From Pasteurella skyensis (GTDB lineage: Bacteria > Pseudomonadota > Gammaproteobacteria > Enterobacterales > Pasteurellaceae), in the NCBI RefSeq assembly GCF_013377295.1, contig NZ_CP016180.1, positions 1,860,001 through 1,924,000 on the forward strand: a stretch of DNA of 64,000 nucleotides, given 5' to 3'. Below, piece by piece: positions 18,126-26,825 of the stretch. Under the pieces are notes generated by a model. The model worked only from the letters and a program-made list of their open reading frames with translations, made no database searches and had not been told where the DNA came from. A program made the translations under genes and the position numbers. Position 1 is the stretch's first letter, and each line of letters begins with the position of its first letter.

Positions 18126-19181
18126 TTAGTATTTTACTACTCCAAAATTAGCACAAAAATCATTTCTTCTTTTAACAAATTCTCTTTCATAATAACACCA
18201 AATATCGTGATGAACTTTATTTAATGTACTATGAGTTTGAGGTTCCCCCCATTTTGCTACAATCCATTTGATATCTGTAACACCTAAACGTAATTTTTTA
18301 TATCCAACTTGTTGATAGTCATAGGTTAAATCTGTGAATTCATTTGTATTTTTCCATACTAAATTCATTATATTATACCCCGGTGTATCAGCATATGTAG
18401 AATAAGGAATCGCCATTGATTCAAAGACAGCTAGCCCATAAAGAATCTCTAGTTCAGCTTCATAATCTGTTTTATATTTTCTTTTTTCTCTTATTAATGC
18501 TCTAACTGCAATTTTAGCTTCCTTAAAAGCTACTGATAAAGGTAAGTTTTGATATGCTAACCCGAGTCTTTTAAGTGGTTCATTTTTATATTGTTTGATT
18601 TCATCAGCCCAATACTCAGGAATATAATTCCTTAAGAAATTACTTACATCTGAGAAGCTATTGTGAGTTCTTGGTAGTTTTGCAAGGAAACTCATTACTT
18701 GTTCAAAGTATAAATTTACAAAGTTTGCTTTGTCGAAGTATTTCTTTAATAGAAGCACTGTTTTATCCTCTAAAACTTTTCCTGACAAAAAAGCATACCA
18801 ACACATATATTGAAATGCGCCCTCGTCTCTACCTTCGTAAGAAAGAAATATCGCACTATGATAATAGTTCTCTGCATCAAGGCTTAAAAACTCTTTATAT
18901 GAAATAGCTCTAGAGCTTAAAGCCTCTGCTAAAATTCTAGATTTGTTGTCTAAAAGCCCCCAAGCGGCATCCATTTCATTTTTATTAATCGCTAACCTTA
19001 TCTTTCTATCAACCTCAGATAAGTCTCTATTTAGTTTATCGTGTGACGAATATGACTGAGTAGAAGTGGTAGTGGGCAAATGTTCTTGTTGTTTTCTATT
19101 ATCATATTCCTTCTTGTCCCCTTTTTTTCCATACTTATAAAACACAAAAAAAACTACACCAAAGACAATCCAGCCCCACAT
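18126..19181 (-). CDS. Prophage accessory protein with N-terminal membrane anchor
   Basis: 351 residues. A single hydrophobic segment (residues 2-15, WGWIVFGVVFFVFY) is followed by a charged cytoplasmic-type region, a Thr/Ser/Gln linker, then a largely helical domain. The C-terminal part has RLGVTDIKWIVAKWGEP and DIWCYYEREF, the pattern of a small SmpA/OmlA-like fold (inference). AAGGAGG ribosome site. Own TATAAT -10 at 19205-19210. Not recognised; with its neighbour it forms an accessory pair. Confidence 0.55.
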   Translation of the reverse strand: MWGWIVFGVVFFVFYKYGKKGDKKEYDNRKQQEHLPTTTSTQSYSSHDKLNRDLSEVDRKIRLAINKNEMDAAWGLLDNKSRILAEALSSRAISYKEFLSLDAENYYHSAIFLSYEGRDEGAFQYMCWYAFLSGKVLEDKTVLLLKKYFDKANFVNLYFEQVMSFLAKLPRTHNSFSDVSNFLRNYIPEYWADEIKQYKNEPLKRLGLAYQNLPLSVAFKEAKIAVRALIREKRKYKTDYEAELEILYGLAVFESMAIPYSTYADTPGYNIMNLVWKNTNEFTDLTYDYQQVGYKKLRLGVTDIKWIVAKWGEPQTHSTLNKVHHDIWCYYEREFVKRRNDFCANFGVVKY

Positions 19182-19204
19182 AATAACCTCCTTAAGTTAA
19201 TGAT

Positions 19205-19272
19205 ATTATAAGAAGGTTATTACTAATTTAACTCTTAGCAAGACTTATTTCCTATTTTTGCGATCTAGATCG
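19205..19272. promoter_or_regulatory. Divergent control region with 12-bp palindrome
   Basis: TATAAT (minus, 19210-19205) for the leftward gene and the palindrome CGATCTAGATCG at 19261-19272, between the leftward anchored protein and the rightward 54-residue gene. AGATCGAGAAAATAA near 18094 echoes one half. Confidence 0.35.
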
Positions 19273-19354
19273 AAAAAATTAATCATTCAGCTTTCTAACT
19301 TGTGATTTTGTAGTAATCTTTGCTCAACAAATTTGGCGAGCAAACAGGAAAACT

Positions 19355-19519
19355 ATGAAACAACAATTCAGACAATGGCTAATTAATCAGAATGATACTT
19401 TCATCAACGATAACCTTGATTCTATTCTTTCTAAGATTGATGACGAATTTAATATCATTAATGCTAATGAAGAAGAAACAGAAACTTTAATACTATGGCT
19501 TAGTGAATTTTTAGGGTAA
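19355..19519 (+). CDS. Small acidic protein (54 aa)
   Basis: ATG 19355 with an AGGAAA ribosome site encodes 54 residues rich in Asp, Glu, Asn and Ile (MKQQFRQWLINQND...), with no cysteines and no membrane segment. It lies on the strand opposite to all neighbours inside the accessory island. Not recognised. Small acidic phage proteins sometimes mimic DNA or inhibit host enzymes; that is speculation here. Confidence 0.5.
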   Translation: MKQQFRQWLINQNDTFINDNLDSILSKIDDEFNIINANEEETETLILWLSEFLG

Positions 19520-19520
19520 T

Positions 19521-19543
19521 AAAAAACCTGCATTATGCAGGCT
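19521..19543 (-). terminator. Leftward terminator
   Basis: Minus strand CCTGCATAATGCAGG followed by six T. It ends leftward transcripts directly against the stop of the rightward 54-residue gene. Confidence 0.75.
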
Positions 19544-19558
19544 TAGGTTATTTCTTTT

Positions 19559-19597
19559 CTAGTCGTTACCGTCCCAACCCTCAATAAATCTTTTCAT
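19559..19597 (-). CDS. Possible 12-residue peptide
   Basis: A strong AAGGAG site precedes ATG 19597, which opens a 12-codon frame (MKRFIEGWDGND, stop TAG). A hairpin AAAGATTA/TAATCTTT with a T tract (about 19624-19650) lies just upstream and a terminator just downstream, so it sits in its own tiny transcription unit. Could be a leader or signalling peptide, or chance. Confidence 0.3.
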   Translation of the reverse strand: MKRFIEGWDGND

Positions 19598-19804
19598 AGT
19601 ATGCTCCTTTTTAATTGAATTAAAAAAGATTACTGTCACTAATCTTTACTGCTTTTACGTGATAAATTATAACAAAGTGTATTTATAAAATAAACTTTAT
19701 ATTTATTCAACAACCACTTCTTCATCAAATGTTTCAACGCCCTGAGAAATAACTAATGCTCCTGTTCTGATTTATCCATTAGTTCTAACATTTTACGAAC
19801 CTCT

Positions 19805-19927
19805 TTAGTGCATAAGTAAAACTATCAACTCAGGAAGCATTGAAATAATCTTAATCAATGCAATTCCAAAAATAACAGACCATATTGTTTTACGTAATTC
19901 TTTACCATTAAAATTTAAGGTCTCCAT
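19805..19927 (-). CDS. Small single-pass membrane protein (40 aa)
   Basis: ATG 19927 with a perfect AGGAG site encodes 40 residues with one hydrophobic segment (WSVIFGIALIKIISMLPELIVLLM). Downstream (19707-19795) is a second small frame broken by a shift (MLELMDKS... / ...ALVISQGVETFDEEVVVE), probably a decayed partner. Unknown function; size and placement suit a phage membrane accessory peptide. Confidence 0.5.
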   Translation of the reverse strand: METLNFNGKELRKTIWSVIFGIALIKIISMLPELIVLLMH

Positions 19928-20011
19928 AATAAATACTCCTAGAATTTTGAGTTTAAATCGTTTATCATTCATATATTATTTGTTTCCTTATACTTGTACT
20001 ATTTGGAAATA

Positions 20012-20049
20012 AAAACCCTAGTAATTACCAGTTACTAGGGTTTCTTTTT
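20012..20049. terminator. Bidirectional terminator
   Basis: AAACCCTAGTAA / TTACTAGGGTTT stem with T tracts on both strands, in the gap between tape measure and accessory island. The rest of the 20050-20190 gap holds the 14-bp palindrome TTAAACTAGTTTAA (20165-20178), a possible operator. Confidence 0.85.
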
Positions 20050-20190
20050 TTCTACTAACTGTGTTACTTAATTATCACAATATTTATTATCTATTAAGAG
20101 AAGAAGCTGTTCAGCACTCTCATTTTGTGATTATTATTTTCACACTACAAATGCAATATTTCTTTTAAACTAGTTTAAGAATTTAGATAA

Positions 20191-20222
20191 TAAAAAACCC
20201 CAACTATTTCTAGTTGAGGCTG
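20191..20222 (-). terminator. Terminator after tape measure
   Basis: Minus strand CCTCAACTA-GAAA-TAGTTGGGGTTTTTT directly after the tape-measure stop. It splits the late operon unless antitermination is active. Confidence 0.88.
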
Positions 20223-20241
20223 TTTATAATTCCTTTGTTTT

Positions 20242-22395
20242 CTAGTTTACTTCAACACTAGGAGAAAATGTCTTGCTTACCATATTTCTTCCCTCGTTAG
20301 TAATAACATTAACTACTTCCTTTGCAGTCGCTGCTGTTGTGACATTTACCGTTTGATGGTTTGTTTGGTTAGTTGTTATTACTTTTTTATTGTGTTGCGC
20401 TCCAGGAGGCTGAACACTCACATTTCCTATAGAGAACATTCCTGCCTTTCCTGTCTGCATTATTTTCTGGTTTGCTTTTAAAGCGTTTTTGAGACCACTA
20501 GGCATATTTTTACTACTTTCACTGAAATCAAAAAGTTTAAAACTATCAACAATTTTGTCTATCTTTTTGCTAATCCAATCAAACGCACCAGAGAATACAT
20601 CCTTAAACCATTTAATTGGACTGAAAGAAAGTATAATATTTTTTATATTATTAAGGGCGTTTTTAAACGCATCAGATAAATTGTCAGGAAGATCAACACC
20701 AAACCAACTTAACACCTTAGCAAATATTTTGTAAAACCACCACATTGGAGTAAAGTAGTCCAAAATTGCAGCGCCTATTTTTAAAATTCCAGCAACCGTA
20801 TAGGTTTTCAGCAAACTCCACATATCTTTAAACCATTTTGTAATACCCTCCCAATTGTCATATATTAAATATCCAGCATAAGCAAGAGCTGCAATAACTG
20901 CTAAAACAGCTAAAACAGGAAGAGAAAGCCCCGCTAAAAGAGGAGCTAACAGTGCGAAAGCTGTTTTTAATAATGAGACAACCCTAAGCACAACAGAAAG
21001 AACAGATGCAATGGCTATAATGTTGGCGATAGCTGGACCTGCTCCTCCCAAATACTCAAAAAACTCAGAAAGCGGATCTAATATCCACTCAAGAGATTTT
21101 CTAACTTCCTCAAAACTACCAACCCAGTCACCTATTAAGCTATTGCCACCTTGCATCCATACAAGTATATCCTCACCTATGAGGTACATTCCGTACATCA
21201 ACAATGAAGCTTTTAAAAATCCTTTTAGCATTGGTAATAACATTTTCTTAAAAGCGGTTGCTATCGCTATAATTGGACCTTTCATTTTGGCAACACGTCT
21301 ATACATTTTGATAATTTTATTATTGGTTCTTTTCAACATTGAGTTGAGCATTAAGAACGAACCAAGAATTCCAGCAGAGCCTACTTTCGCTGCAATTTCT
21401 TGAAAGTTATCAGAAATATATGTTGTTAGTTCGTAGAATTTCTGCCCCCATTGTGTCATTTCATTGAGTGGCTTAGCTATTTTCTCAACTAAAATGGTGT
21501 GTAGGTTCGTCCATCCTTGTCCAAATCTTTTGGGTATTAGTGAGAACTTTTTATCTATTTTATCGCCTTGAGCAAGTAGCCCTTTAACCATTTTTTTAGA
21601 TGATAAAAGTCCTTTTTCTCCCATCTCTTTCAACTCACCTACTGATATTCCAAAACTATCTGCAATAGCTTTAGCTAAACCGTTTGAGTTTTCTAAGATT
21701 GATCGTAACTCATCACCTCTAAGCGTTCCTGCTGATAATGATTGTGAGAACTGCTGTATAGCCGCTGCATCTGTTCCTGGATTTTTACCTCCAGTCATCG
21801 CAACAGACTTACCAACAATATCAGCAAGTCTAACAGCATCCTGATCTGAAATTCCTAATGCTTGCTTATTTCTCGCAACAGAGCCAAATAAATCAATGTT
21901 ACTTTCAAAATCTGTACCTGAGTTAATCGAATTTTCATAAACCTGCTTACGAACATAATCCGCATTACCCTCATCAGCAGAAATCGCTAGACGTCCTTTT
22001 ATACTTGCTGACTCGTCCATTAATCTAGTTACACTAAGTCCGCCCATTGCAACTAGAGCCATTCTAATGTAACCACCTAAACGAGAGTAAGCCTTTGCCA
22101 TTTTATTAGCTGAGCGTGTTACTCTTCGCTGTGTATTGTGTAGCCTTGTTGCTCCATTATTCGCTTTATTGTACGCTTCTGCTCCTTTGTCTACTTTTTT
22201 CTGTAACTCATCTACTACTTTTTGAGTTTTTTTAAGAGAATCAGACAAACCTGAGGTTTTTGCTGCTTTGTTTAATGACTTATTTAAAATCTCTACTTTC
22301 TTTTTTGCTATTTCTACAGACTTGATAAACTTCTGCATATCTTTGTTATTTTTAAGTCTGTACTCAAGCACAGTAACTAATTCATTTGCTATCAT
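20242..22395 (-). CDS. Tail tape measure protein
   Basis: 717 residues. N-terminal coiled coil (about 10-110), then the tape-measure N-terminal domain with SASIKGRLAISADEG and AIQQFSQSLSAGTLRGDELRSILENSNGLAKAIADSFGI (about 210-250), then several hydrophobic segments (about 340-400 and 460-540) that insert into the host membrane. Directly downstream of the tail assembly chaperone pair. It sets tail length: 717 residues would suit a tail of roughly 100 nm (about 1.5 angstrom per residue, inference). Confidence 0.92.
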   Translation of the reverse strand: MIANELVTVLEYRLKNNKDMQKFIKSVEIAKKKVEILNKSLNKAAKTSGLSDSLKKTQKVVDELQKKVDKGAEAYNKANNGATRLHNTQRRVTRSANKMAKAYSRLGGYIRMALVAMGGLSVTRLMDESASIKGRLAISADEGNADYVRKQVYENSINSGTDFESNIDLFGSVARNKQALGISDQDAVRLADIVGKSVAMTGGKNPGTDAAAIQQFSQSLSAGTLRGDELRSILENSNGLAKAIADSFGISVGELKEMGEKGLLSSKKMVKGLLAQGDKIDKKFSLIPKRFGQGWTNLHTILVEKIAKPLNEMTQWGQKFYELTTYISDNFQEIAAKVGSAGILGSFLMLNSMLKRTNNKIIKMYRRVAKMKGPIIAIATAFKKMLLPMLKGFLKASLLMYGMYLIGEDILVWMQGGNSLIGDWVGSFEEVRKSLEWILDPLSEFFEYLGGAGPAIANIIAIASVLSVVLRVVSLLKTAFALLAPLLAGLSLPVLAVLAVIAALAYAGYLIYDNWEGITKWFKDMWSLLKTYTVAGILKIGAAILDYFTPMWWFYKIFAKVLSWFGVDLPDNLSDAFKNALNNIKNIILSFSPIKWFKDVFSGAFDWISKKIDKIVDSFKLFDFSESSKNMPSGLKNALKANQKIMQTGKAGMFSIGNVSVQPPGAQHNKKVITTNQTNHQTVNVTTAATAKEVVNVITNEGRNMVSKTFSPSVEVN

Positions 22396-22444
22396 ATTTT
22401 CTCCACTTAATTAAATTAAAAAGCCCTGTAAACACAGGGCTATC

Positions 22445-22678
22445 TTATTTTTTATATGCTTCAGCTTCAGCGGCTGCTTGCCCATCTAGCAAAGCATTTA
22501 ACTTAAGTAAGTCAAGCAATGAACAAGTACCGTTTTTTACTTCTGCAAGAGTCGTCACTTTTGCAATTATTGGTCGCCATATCAACATCTCATCTAAGAG
22601 TTCTTGTCGATAAGTTCCGACAGACTGCCCTTGCTCAAGCCGTCCCACCCAGAACGGTTGAGCAAACGCACTAAAGGG
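22445..22678 (-). CDS. Tail assembly chaperone, -1 frameshift extension (gpGT-type)
   Basis: The -1 frame from the slip site gives 75 further residues, beginning AGT GCG TTT and containing QPFWVGRLEQGQSVGTYRQELLDE, the usual PFW-GRL phrase of the downstream frame in tail-chaperone pairs. A free start exists only at GTG/ATG codons after the overlap, so it is probably made as a 198-residue fusion with the upstream frame. The fusion bridges tube subunits and the tape measure. Confidence 0.8.
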   Translation of the reverse strand, partial: PFSAFAQPFWVGRLEQGQSVGTYRQELLDEMLIWRPIIAKVTTLAEVKNGTCSLLDLLKLNALLDGQAAAEAEAYKK

Positions 22679-23040
22679 TCTTTAAAGTTCTCAATAGCAA
22701 CTTCAACAATTAACTCTAAAATGCCAGTGAAGTCCTCAAAAGCCTCATCAAAATTTGCTTTTTTAAGTACCACATTATCATCATTTGCATCATCAAATGT
22801 GACTAAGCCATTACACAATAATCGAGATGACCAATGCTCTAAACTCGCTCCATCTAATGCAGTTGATAACGCTGTTATAGCGCTTTTAATATCGACCTGA
22901 CTGTCAGTAGTCATAACACCACTTAACGCAGGCAATATTTCTTTCTGCAAATCACCAAACGTTTTTAAAGCATCAAAAGCATTCATTCTTTGAATATAAA
23001 AAGACTTTTCGCCTATCTTAACTTCTTTAATTTTTGCCAT
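22594..23040 (-). CDS. Tail assembly chaperone (gpG-type)
   Basis: 148 residues, short frame of the tail chaperone pair. Contains KIGEKSFYIQRMNAFDALKTFGDLQKEILPAL, typical of chaperones of Mu/DUF3277-tube phages. Sits in the fixed position between tube and tape measure. Ends at 22594 in normal decoding; most ribosomes are expected to make this form. Confidence 0.85.
   Translation of the reverse strand: MAKIKEVKIGEKSFYIQRMNAFDALKTFGDLQKEILPALSGVMTTDSQVDIKSAITALSTALDGASLEHWSSRLLCNGLVTFDDANDDNVVLKKANFDEAFEDFTGILELIVEVAIENFKDPLVRLLNRSGWDGLSKGSLSELIDKNS
22672..22678 (-). other. Programmed -1 frameshift site CCCTTTA
   Basis: The heptamer is in the slippery phase C_CCT_TTA of the upstream chaperone frame (codon 122 starts at 22677). 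A slip by one base opens the downstream frame with no stop until 22445. Confidence 0.75.
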
Positions 23041-23465
23041 TAGTTACCCCCTACTGTATAAATTGCATTTGCTGTATGAATTTCCCATTCTCGAGTAGAT
23101 AACTCTTTTCCAAACTCACTGTTTGGTTTTTTAACAATCCACGCCTGAGCGGATGCAAATAATGATTTACCTCGCTTATCAGTAATAGAAATTGGCATAA
23201 TGTAAGAGCCACCAGAGATTTGGTCTCGGTCGTAAGCATCTGACAAAACAGCATTACTTTCAGATGTTTGTTGCAAAGTCAAAGTGACTTTCATTCGCTT
23301 ATCCGTACTCATAGCACGAGCTACTTCACCGTCAGCCCCTGCTTCAGAAGAAACACCATCTGACATTTGCTCAACGTTCACAAAAGTGCCATCTGCGTAA
23401 CCTTTTACTGAGTGAGCGCCAAAAGTAATAATGACCTTACTTGGATCGTATGTTTTTAATCCCAT
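23040..23465 (-). CDS. Tail tube protein (DUF3277)
   Basis: 141 residues, all-beta. The order after the sheath, and phrases KTYDPSKVIITFGAHSVKGYADGTFVNVE and TLTLQQTSESNAVLSDAYDRD, fit the DUF3277 tube family. Forms the inner tube pushed out on contraction. Stop overlaps the chaperone start by one base. Confidence 0.85.
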   Translation of the reverse strand: MGLKTYDPSKVIITFGAHSVKGYADGTFVNVEQMSDGVSSEAGADGEVARAMSTDKRMKVTLTLQQTSESNAVLSDAYDRDQISGGSYIMPISITDKRGKSLFASAQAWIVKKPNSEFGKELSTREWEIHTANAIYTVGGN

Positions 23466-23475
23466 TTTTTACTCC

Positions 23476-24792
23476 TTATAGTTCGTATGCTAACGAGCCT
23501 TTGATTTCAGTTAAGTGGATAGCACCTGCTAAACGTGCAATCCAAGTCATATTTTGTAAGAAACGACTAGCTTTACGGTTAGAACTAATTGATGAAGCAA
23601 GTGGCTTGTTAATGATATAAGACGGAATAACTTTGCCTTCTTCATCTAACTCATCTGGAGCAATTCCACCACGTCTTATACCTAAGTCTAATGACTGTTG
23701 CATTGAGGCAGCTATCATTTCAATCCCTGCATCTGTGTATGGGACTTTTCCATCAGCATTAATAATCGTAAACGCCACATCAGATTGCATTGTCGCCTCT
23801 AACCAATCACGGAAGCGGATAATATCAATCCATTCACCAGCTGCTACTTTTCCTAATTGCGTTAGGGCAAATTGACCGTTAAACATTTCAAATGTATTCA
23901 CATTTTTACCGTGCGCAACAATCGCCTCACCCTCTTTCAGATAGTCTGCGGTAACTCCAGCCAAACGCTTATTTGCCCACGTTGCAGAGCCTGGATAATA
24001 TGTAAATAATTTAGCCATTGCTGCAATATCAGTAAATTCACTATCTGCTTGCGGATCATAATGAACGGCTGTTCGGAAAAATTGTCGATCTTTAAGAATA
24101 GAGCCGATATCATCCGTCTTGCCACCATCTACAATATGTTTGTCGCTAGATGCTGTTACGAATAACTTACCATTAGCCTCAACCCATTCAGCTACTGCAA
24201 TAACATCTGATTTTTCACGAGAAGTGATTGCCACACCATACCAAGAGCCGCCTTCATCTTTAATTGCAGTTAAGCACTCAGCCCAATTTTCTGTGCTTGT
24301 ACTTTCACCAATCGACAGCTTGCCTTTAACTCCAATCTTGCTATCGCACTGAACAGTTATTACACCATCGCTAGCTGTAGCACTTGTAACATTTGAAAGT
24401 GCAGCTAATTTAGTAGCTAATCCTGTAGAAATTGAATTAAGCGTGCTTGATGATGTTGCGTTCTGCGTTACTGATTCATCGCCAACAGTAACTGTATAAT
24501 CACCTGTAACTGCTCTAGTCACTTTGATTTCTGTTTCATTTGCCGCTTGGCGACCAATATAAACTTTGTCAACGTGAGGAATTTGTGAGAATGTAGATGC
24601 CGCTGCTTTATATAATTTAGTGTCAGACGACAATCCTAAATCTAAAAGCTGATCAGCTCCTGTAATTGCCATCATACGAGTGTTAGATAGCGAATGAGGC
24701 GCAACAATAATTATGTCACTAAAACTAGGAACGCTAATTCCTGTTGTGTTCAAACTAATCTGAACACTTACTAAACGGTCTAAATTAGCCAT
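23476..24792 (-). CDS. Tail sheath protein (DUF3383)
   Basis: 438 residues from ATG 24792, chosen because AGGAG lies eight bases upstream; the frame also runs further but without a site. N-terminal LDRLVSVQISLNTTGISVPSFSDIIIV and the central LKDRQFFRTAVHYDPQADSEFTDIAAMAKLFTYYPGSATWANKRLAGV fit DUF3383 sheath proteins. This makes the phage a myovirus. Overlaps the upstream neck gene by 8 nt. Confidence 0.88.
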   Translation of the reverse strand: MANLDRLVSVQISLNTTGISVPSFSDIIIVAPHSLSNTRMMAITGADQLLDLGLSSDTKLYKAAASTFSQIPHVDKVYIGRQAANETEIKVTRAVTGDYTVTVGDESVTQNATSSSTLNSISTGLATKLAALSNVTSATASDGVITVQCDSKIGVKGKLSIGESTSTENWAECLTAIKDEGGSWYGVAITSREKSDVIAVAEWVEANGKLFVTASSDKHIVDGGKTDDIGSILKDRQFFRTAVHYDPQADSEFTDIAAMAKLFTYYPGSATWANKRLAGVTADYLKEGEAIVAHGKNVNTFEMFNGQFALTQLGKVAAGEWIDIIRFRDWLEATMQSDVAFTIINADGKVPYTDAGIEMIAASMQQSLDLGIRRGGIAPDELDEEGKVIPSYIINKPLASSISSNRKASRFLQNMTWIARLAGAIHLTEIKGSLAYEL

Positions 24793-25255
24793 TTTTATAC
24801 TCCTGATTAATTTCCACTTTCTCAATAATATGAAGTGTCTCCATCACACTTGTCACATAATTAAAGTGAATTGTTAAAGTTGATCGGCTTTCCCAATCAA
24901 CGCTGTTGATAGTCTCTGGCATCTGCTGAATGCCACCAAAATTACTTATTGATACGTTTAAAGATTCACAAATAGAAAGAACTTCTTCTGTTTGTAATTG
25001 CTGTACAAATTCATCAAGTATTTGATAGCTGTCATTTCCATAACAATCTATCTGTACAATTGCTTGTCGATGCGACTCAATTAAACGCTCTCCATTTTCG
25101 CCTAATACTTGCTTGTGACTTGGCAAACTTGTATCAGCACTTAAAATGTGAATAGTTATATAAGGCTTAGGAGGGAGTTTAACTCCTGATTGATACGCAA
25201 AAAAAAGAGGCTTGCTTGTCGCTGCCTCTAATACTTTATAAAGTGATTTTTTCAT
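24785..25255 (-). CDS. Neck / tail terminator protein
   Basis: 156 residues. Phrase PPKPYITIHILSADTSLPSHKQ and a beta-alpha layout match the tail terminator (gpU-like, LIC_12616-type) found before the sheath gene in this phage type. Forms the ring closing the tail top. Assignment from position and pattern. Confidence 0.6.
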   Translation of the reverse strand: MKKSLYKVLEAATSKPLFFAYQSGVKLPPKPYITIHILSADTSLPSHKQVLGENGERLIESHRQAIVQIDCYGNDSYQILDEFVQQLQTEEVLSICESLNVSISNFGGIQQMPETINSVDWESRSTLTIHFNYVTSVMETLHIIEKVEINQEYKNG

Positions 25256-25602
25256 ATCTTAACCGCCAAATAACGATAATGTGGAATAATGCCTGACTGC
25301 CAACTAGATTTATCACGAATTAAAAATTCACAATCATCATATATCAGCACATCACCATCAGCAGAGTTAGAACCATCATTTCCTGCTTGCTTTAAATTCT
25401 CTCTGGTGTAAATGCGGATCGCTCGCTCAACAACTGCACCATCACTACGCAACTCCATAGCATCGTAATCGCTTTGCGTTGCAGGCTGAACGCTTGCCAT
25501 TACCTCAATTTTTTCTTCAGAAGCGATATCTTGCCAAACGCCATCAACAAAAGAGCCGTTCTTTTTAGCCTTTTTAACTACATACTTTTTTCTAAAAGTC
25601 AT
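25252..25602 (-). CDS. Head closure / stopper-type protein
   Basis: 116 residues, beta-rich, with VQPATQSDYDAMELRSDGAVVERAIRIYTRE (about 37-67), a phrase seen in small connector proteins of Mu/DUF3383 myoviruses. Overlaps both neighbours by 4 nt. Likely head-tail connector. Confidence 0.55.
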   Translation of the reverse strand: MTFRKKYVVKKAKKNGSFVDGVWQDIASEEKIEVMASVQPATQSDYDAMELRSDGAVVERAIRIYTRENLKQAGNDGSNSADGDVLIYDDCEFLIRDKSSWQSGIIPHYRYLAVKI

Positions 25603-26024
25603 AACTTACTCCAGTTAATAGAACGATACATTTTTCTTGTGTCGATTAAAGGTCTACCGTGTCCTTTCTTACGTATTGTTGCAGGTGCGTTTTCAACAAA
25701 ATTTCCTTCTGAAATCTCATTTTTCACATACCTAACATATGTTCGCCCAATGTTTTCTGTAATAGAGTTAATGTCTAAACTTTCATTTTGAAGTTGTTTT
25801 AACATTTTTCTCTGATACTTTGTTAATTTATCTTTAGATGTTCCTAAGGTTTGTCGCATAAAGGGACGAGGAGGCGCTTTTGATGTGCCAAATTCATTAA
25901 AAATAGCAACTTGAGCAACACTAATACCACTGCTGTACTCGCCAGACTCTGGAAGAATACCAACCTTTATCTTAACTTTAGACAAATTCCGCATTTGTCG
26001 CTCTATCTGCTTCAACTTATTCAT
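25599..26024 (-). CDS. HK97 gp10-like connector protein
   Basis: 141 residues. VKIKVGILPESGEY, FNEFGTSKAPPRPFMRQTL (about 45-63) and a C-terminal APATIRKKGHGRPLIDTRKMYRSI match the HK97 gp10-like / Mu-type tail completion family. Connector between head and tail. Confidence 0.75.
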   Translation of the reverse strand: MNKLKQIERQMRNLSKVKIKVGILPESGEYSSGISVAQVAIFNEFGTSKAPPRPFMRQTLGTSKDKLTKYQRKMLKQLQNESLDINSITENIGRTYVRYVKNEISEGNFVENAPATIRKKGHGRPLIDTRKMYRSINWSKL

Positions 26025-26029
26025 TTCGT

Positions 26030-26392
26030 TTAGCTCCGTGACATAGGCACCATTGTGATGGTTTGTTTAGCTGAATCAATGATATTCTGATAAGCAGCTA
26101 AATATCCATAAAGATCGATTCCTACGCCATTGTCGCCATAACTTCTAGATAAGTCCCCCTCTTCTTCTCTTGTAACGCCAATAGGAATACTATCTATTGA
26201 TTGCGTTCGCTTCTGATTAGTTAGAAGATACCCAGCATAATAAACTTGCGCTTCTCTTTTTTCGTCTTCCGACAAATTGACTTTCACTTTTTTAACAGCG
26301 AAAGTAAGAGCTTGCTCCTTTTTATCAGTTTCGACACTAGATACTGCTGGGCATAATAAATCAAGCAATTCTATTAAACTGAGATTATCCAT
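26030..26392 (-). CDS. Head-tail adaptor (DUF4054)
   Basis: 120 residues, helical. Closing phrase SYGDNGVGIDLYGYLAAYQNIIDSA (about 84-108) and size suit DUF4054 adaptors, the gp6-like ring below the portal. Followed upstream by an intra-operon hairpin CCACCCC/GGGGTGG (about 26420-26455) without T tract. Confidence 0.65.
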   Translation of the reverse strand: MDNLSLIELLDLLCPAVSSVETDKKEQALTFAVKKVKVNLSEDEKREAQVYYAGYLLTNQKRTQSIDSIPIGVTREEEGDLSRSYGDNGVGIDLYGYLAAYQNIIDSAKQTITMVPMSRS

Positions 26393-26483
26393 TTAACCCC
26401 TCTTTAAGCTACATTTAATAACACCACCCCTTAGCGCCAAGTCTTTTGGGGTGGCAATTAATCAACTAACACAACAAAAATAA

Positions 26484-26816
26484 CTAGTCGTTAGATCCGT
26501 CATTGTTGTTCTCCGCATTTTCTAGCAAAGCAATTAACTCATCTTTTTTAGCATCAGAGCCATATGCAATACCTTTTTCACCTAAGAGAGCTTTCAGTTC
26601 TGCAACTTTCATTTTGCTAAAAACATTGGTTTCAGAATTATTGATGACGACCGCTTCAATGCCAAGATTTTTATAAGCCTCAACTATTAAAGGATAATCA
26701 CCATAAATCGTGACTTTTTTCGCATTTTTTCTAGCTTCCTCAAAGTGAGAGGCACTGCGATAGTGCCCATCTAAACCATCAATCTTGCGACCATTACTTG
26801 AATAAATTAAATGCAT
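26484..26816 (-). CDS. Head protein with C-terminal HeH/SAP-like motif
   Basis: 110 residues. N-terminal part reads MHLIYSSNGRKIDGLDGHYR. The C-terminal helix-extended-helix (MKVAELKALLGEKGIAYGSDAKKDELIALL, in parts, about 68-98) is the HeH/SAP or Rho-N-like fold that binds nucleic acid. It sits right after the major capsid gene, a usual place for head fibre or DNA-stabilising accessory proteins. Role inferred. Confidence 0.6.
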   Translation of the reverse strand: MHLIYSSNGRKIDGLDGHYRSASHFEEARKNAKKVTIYGDYPLIVEAYKNLGIEAVVINNSETNVFSKMKVAELKALLGEKGIAYGSDAKKDELIALLENAENNNDGSND

Positions 26817-26825
26817 TCATTCCTC

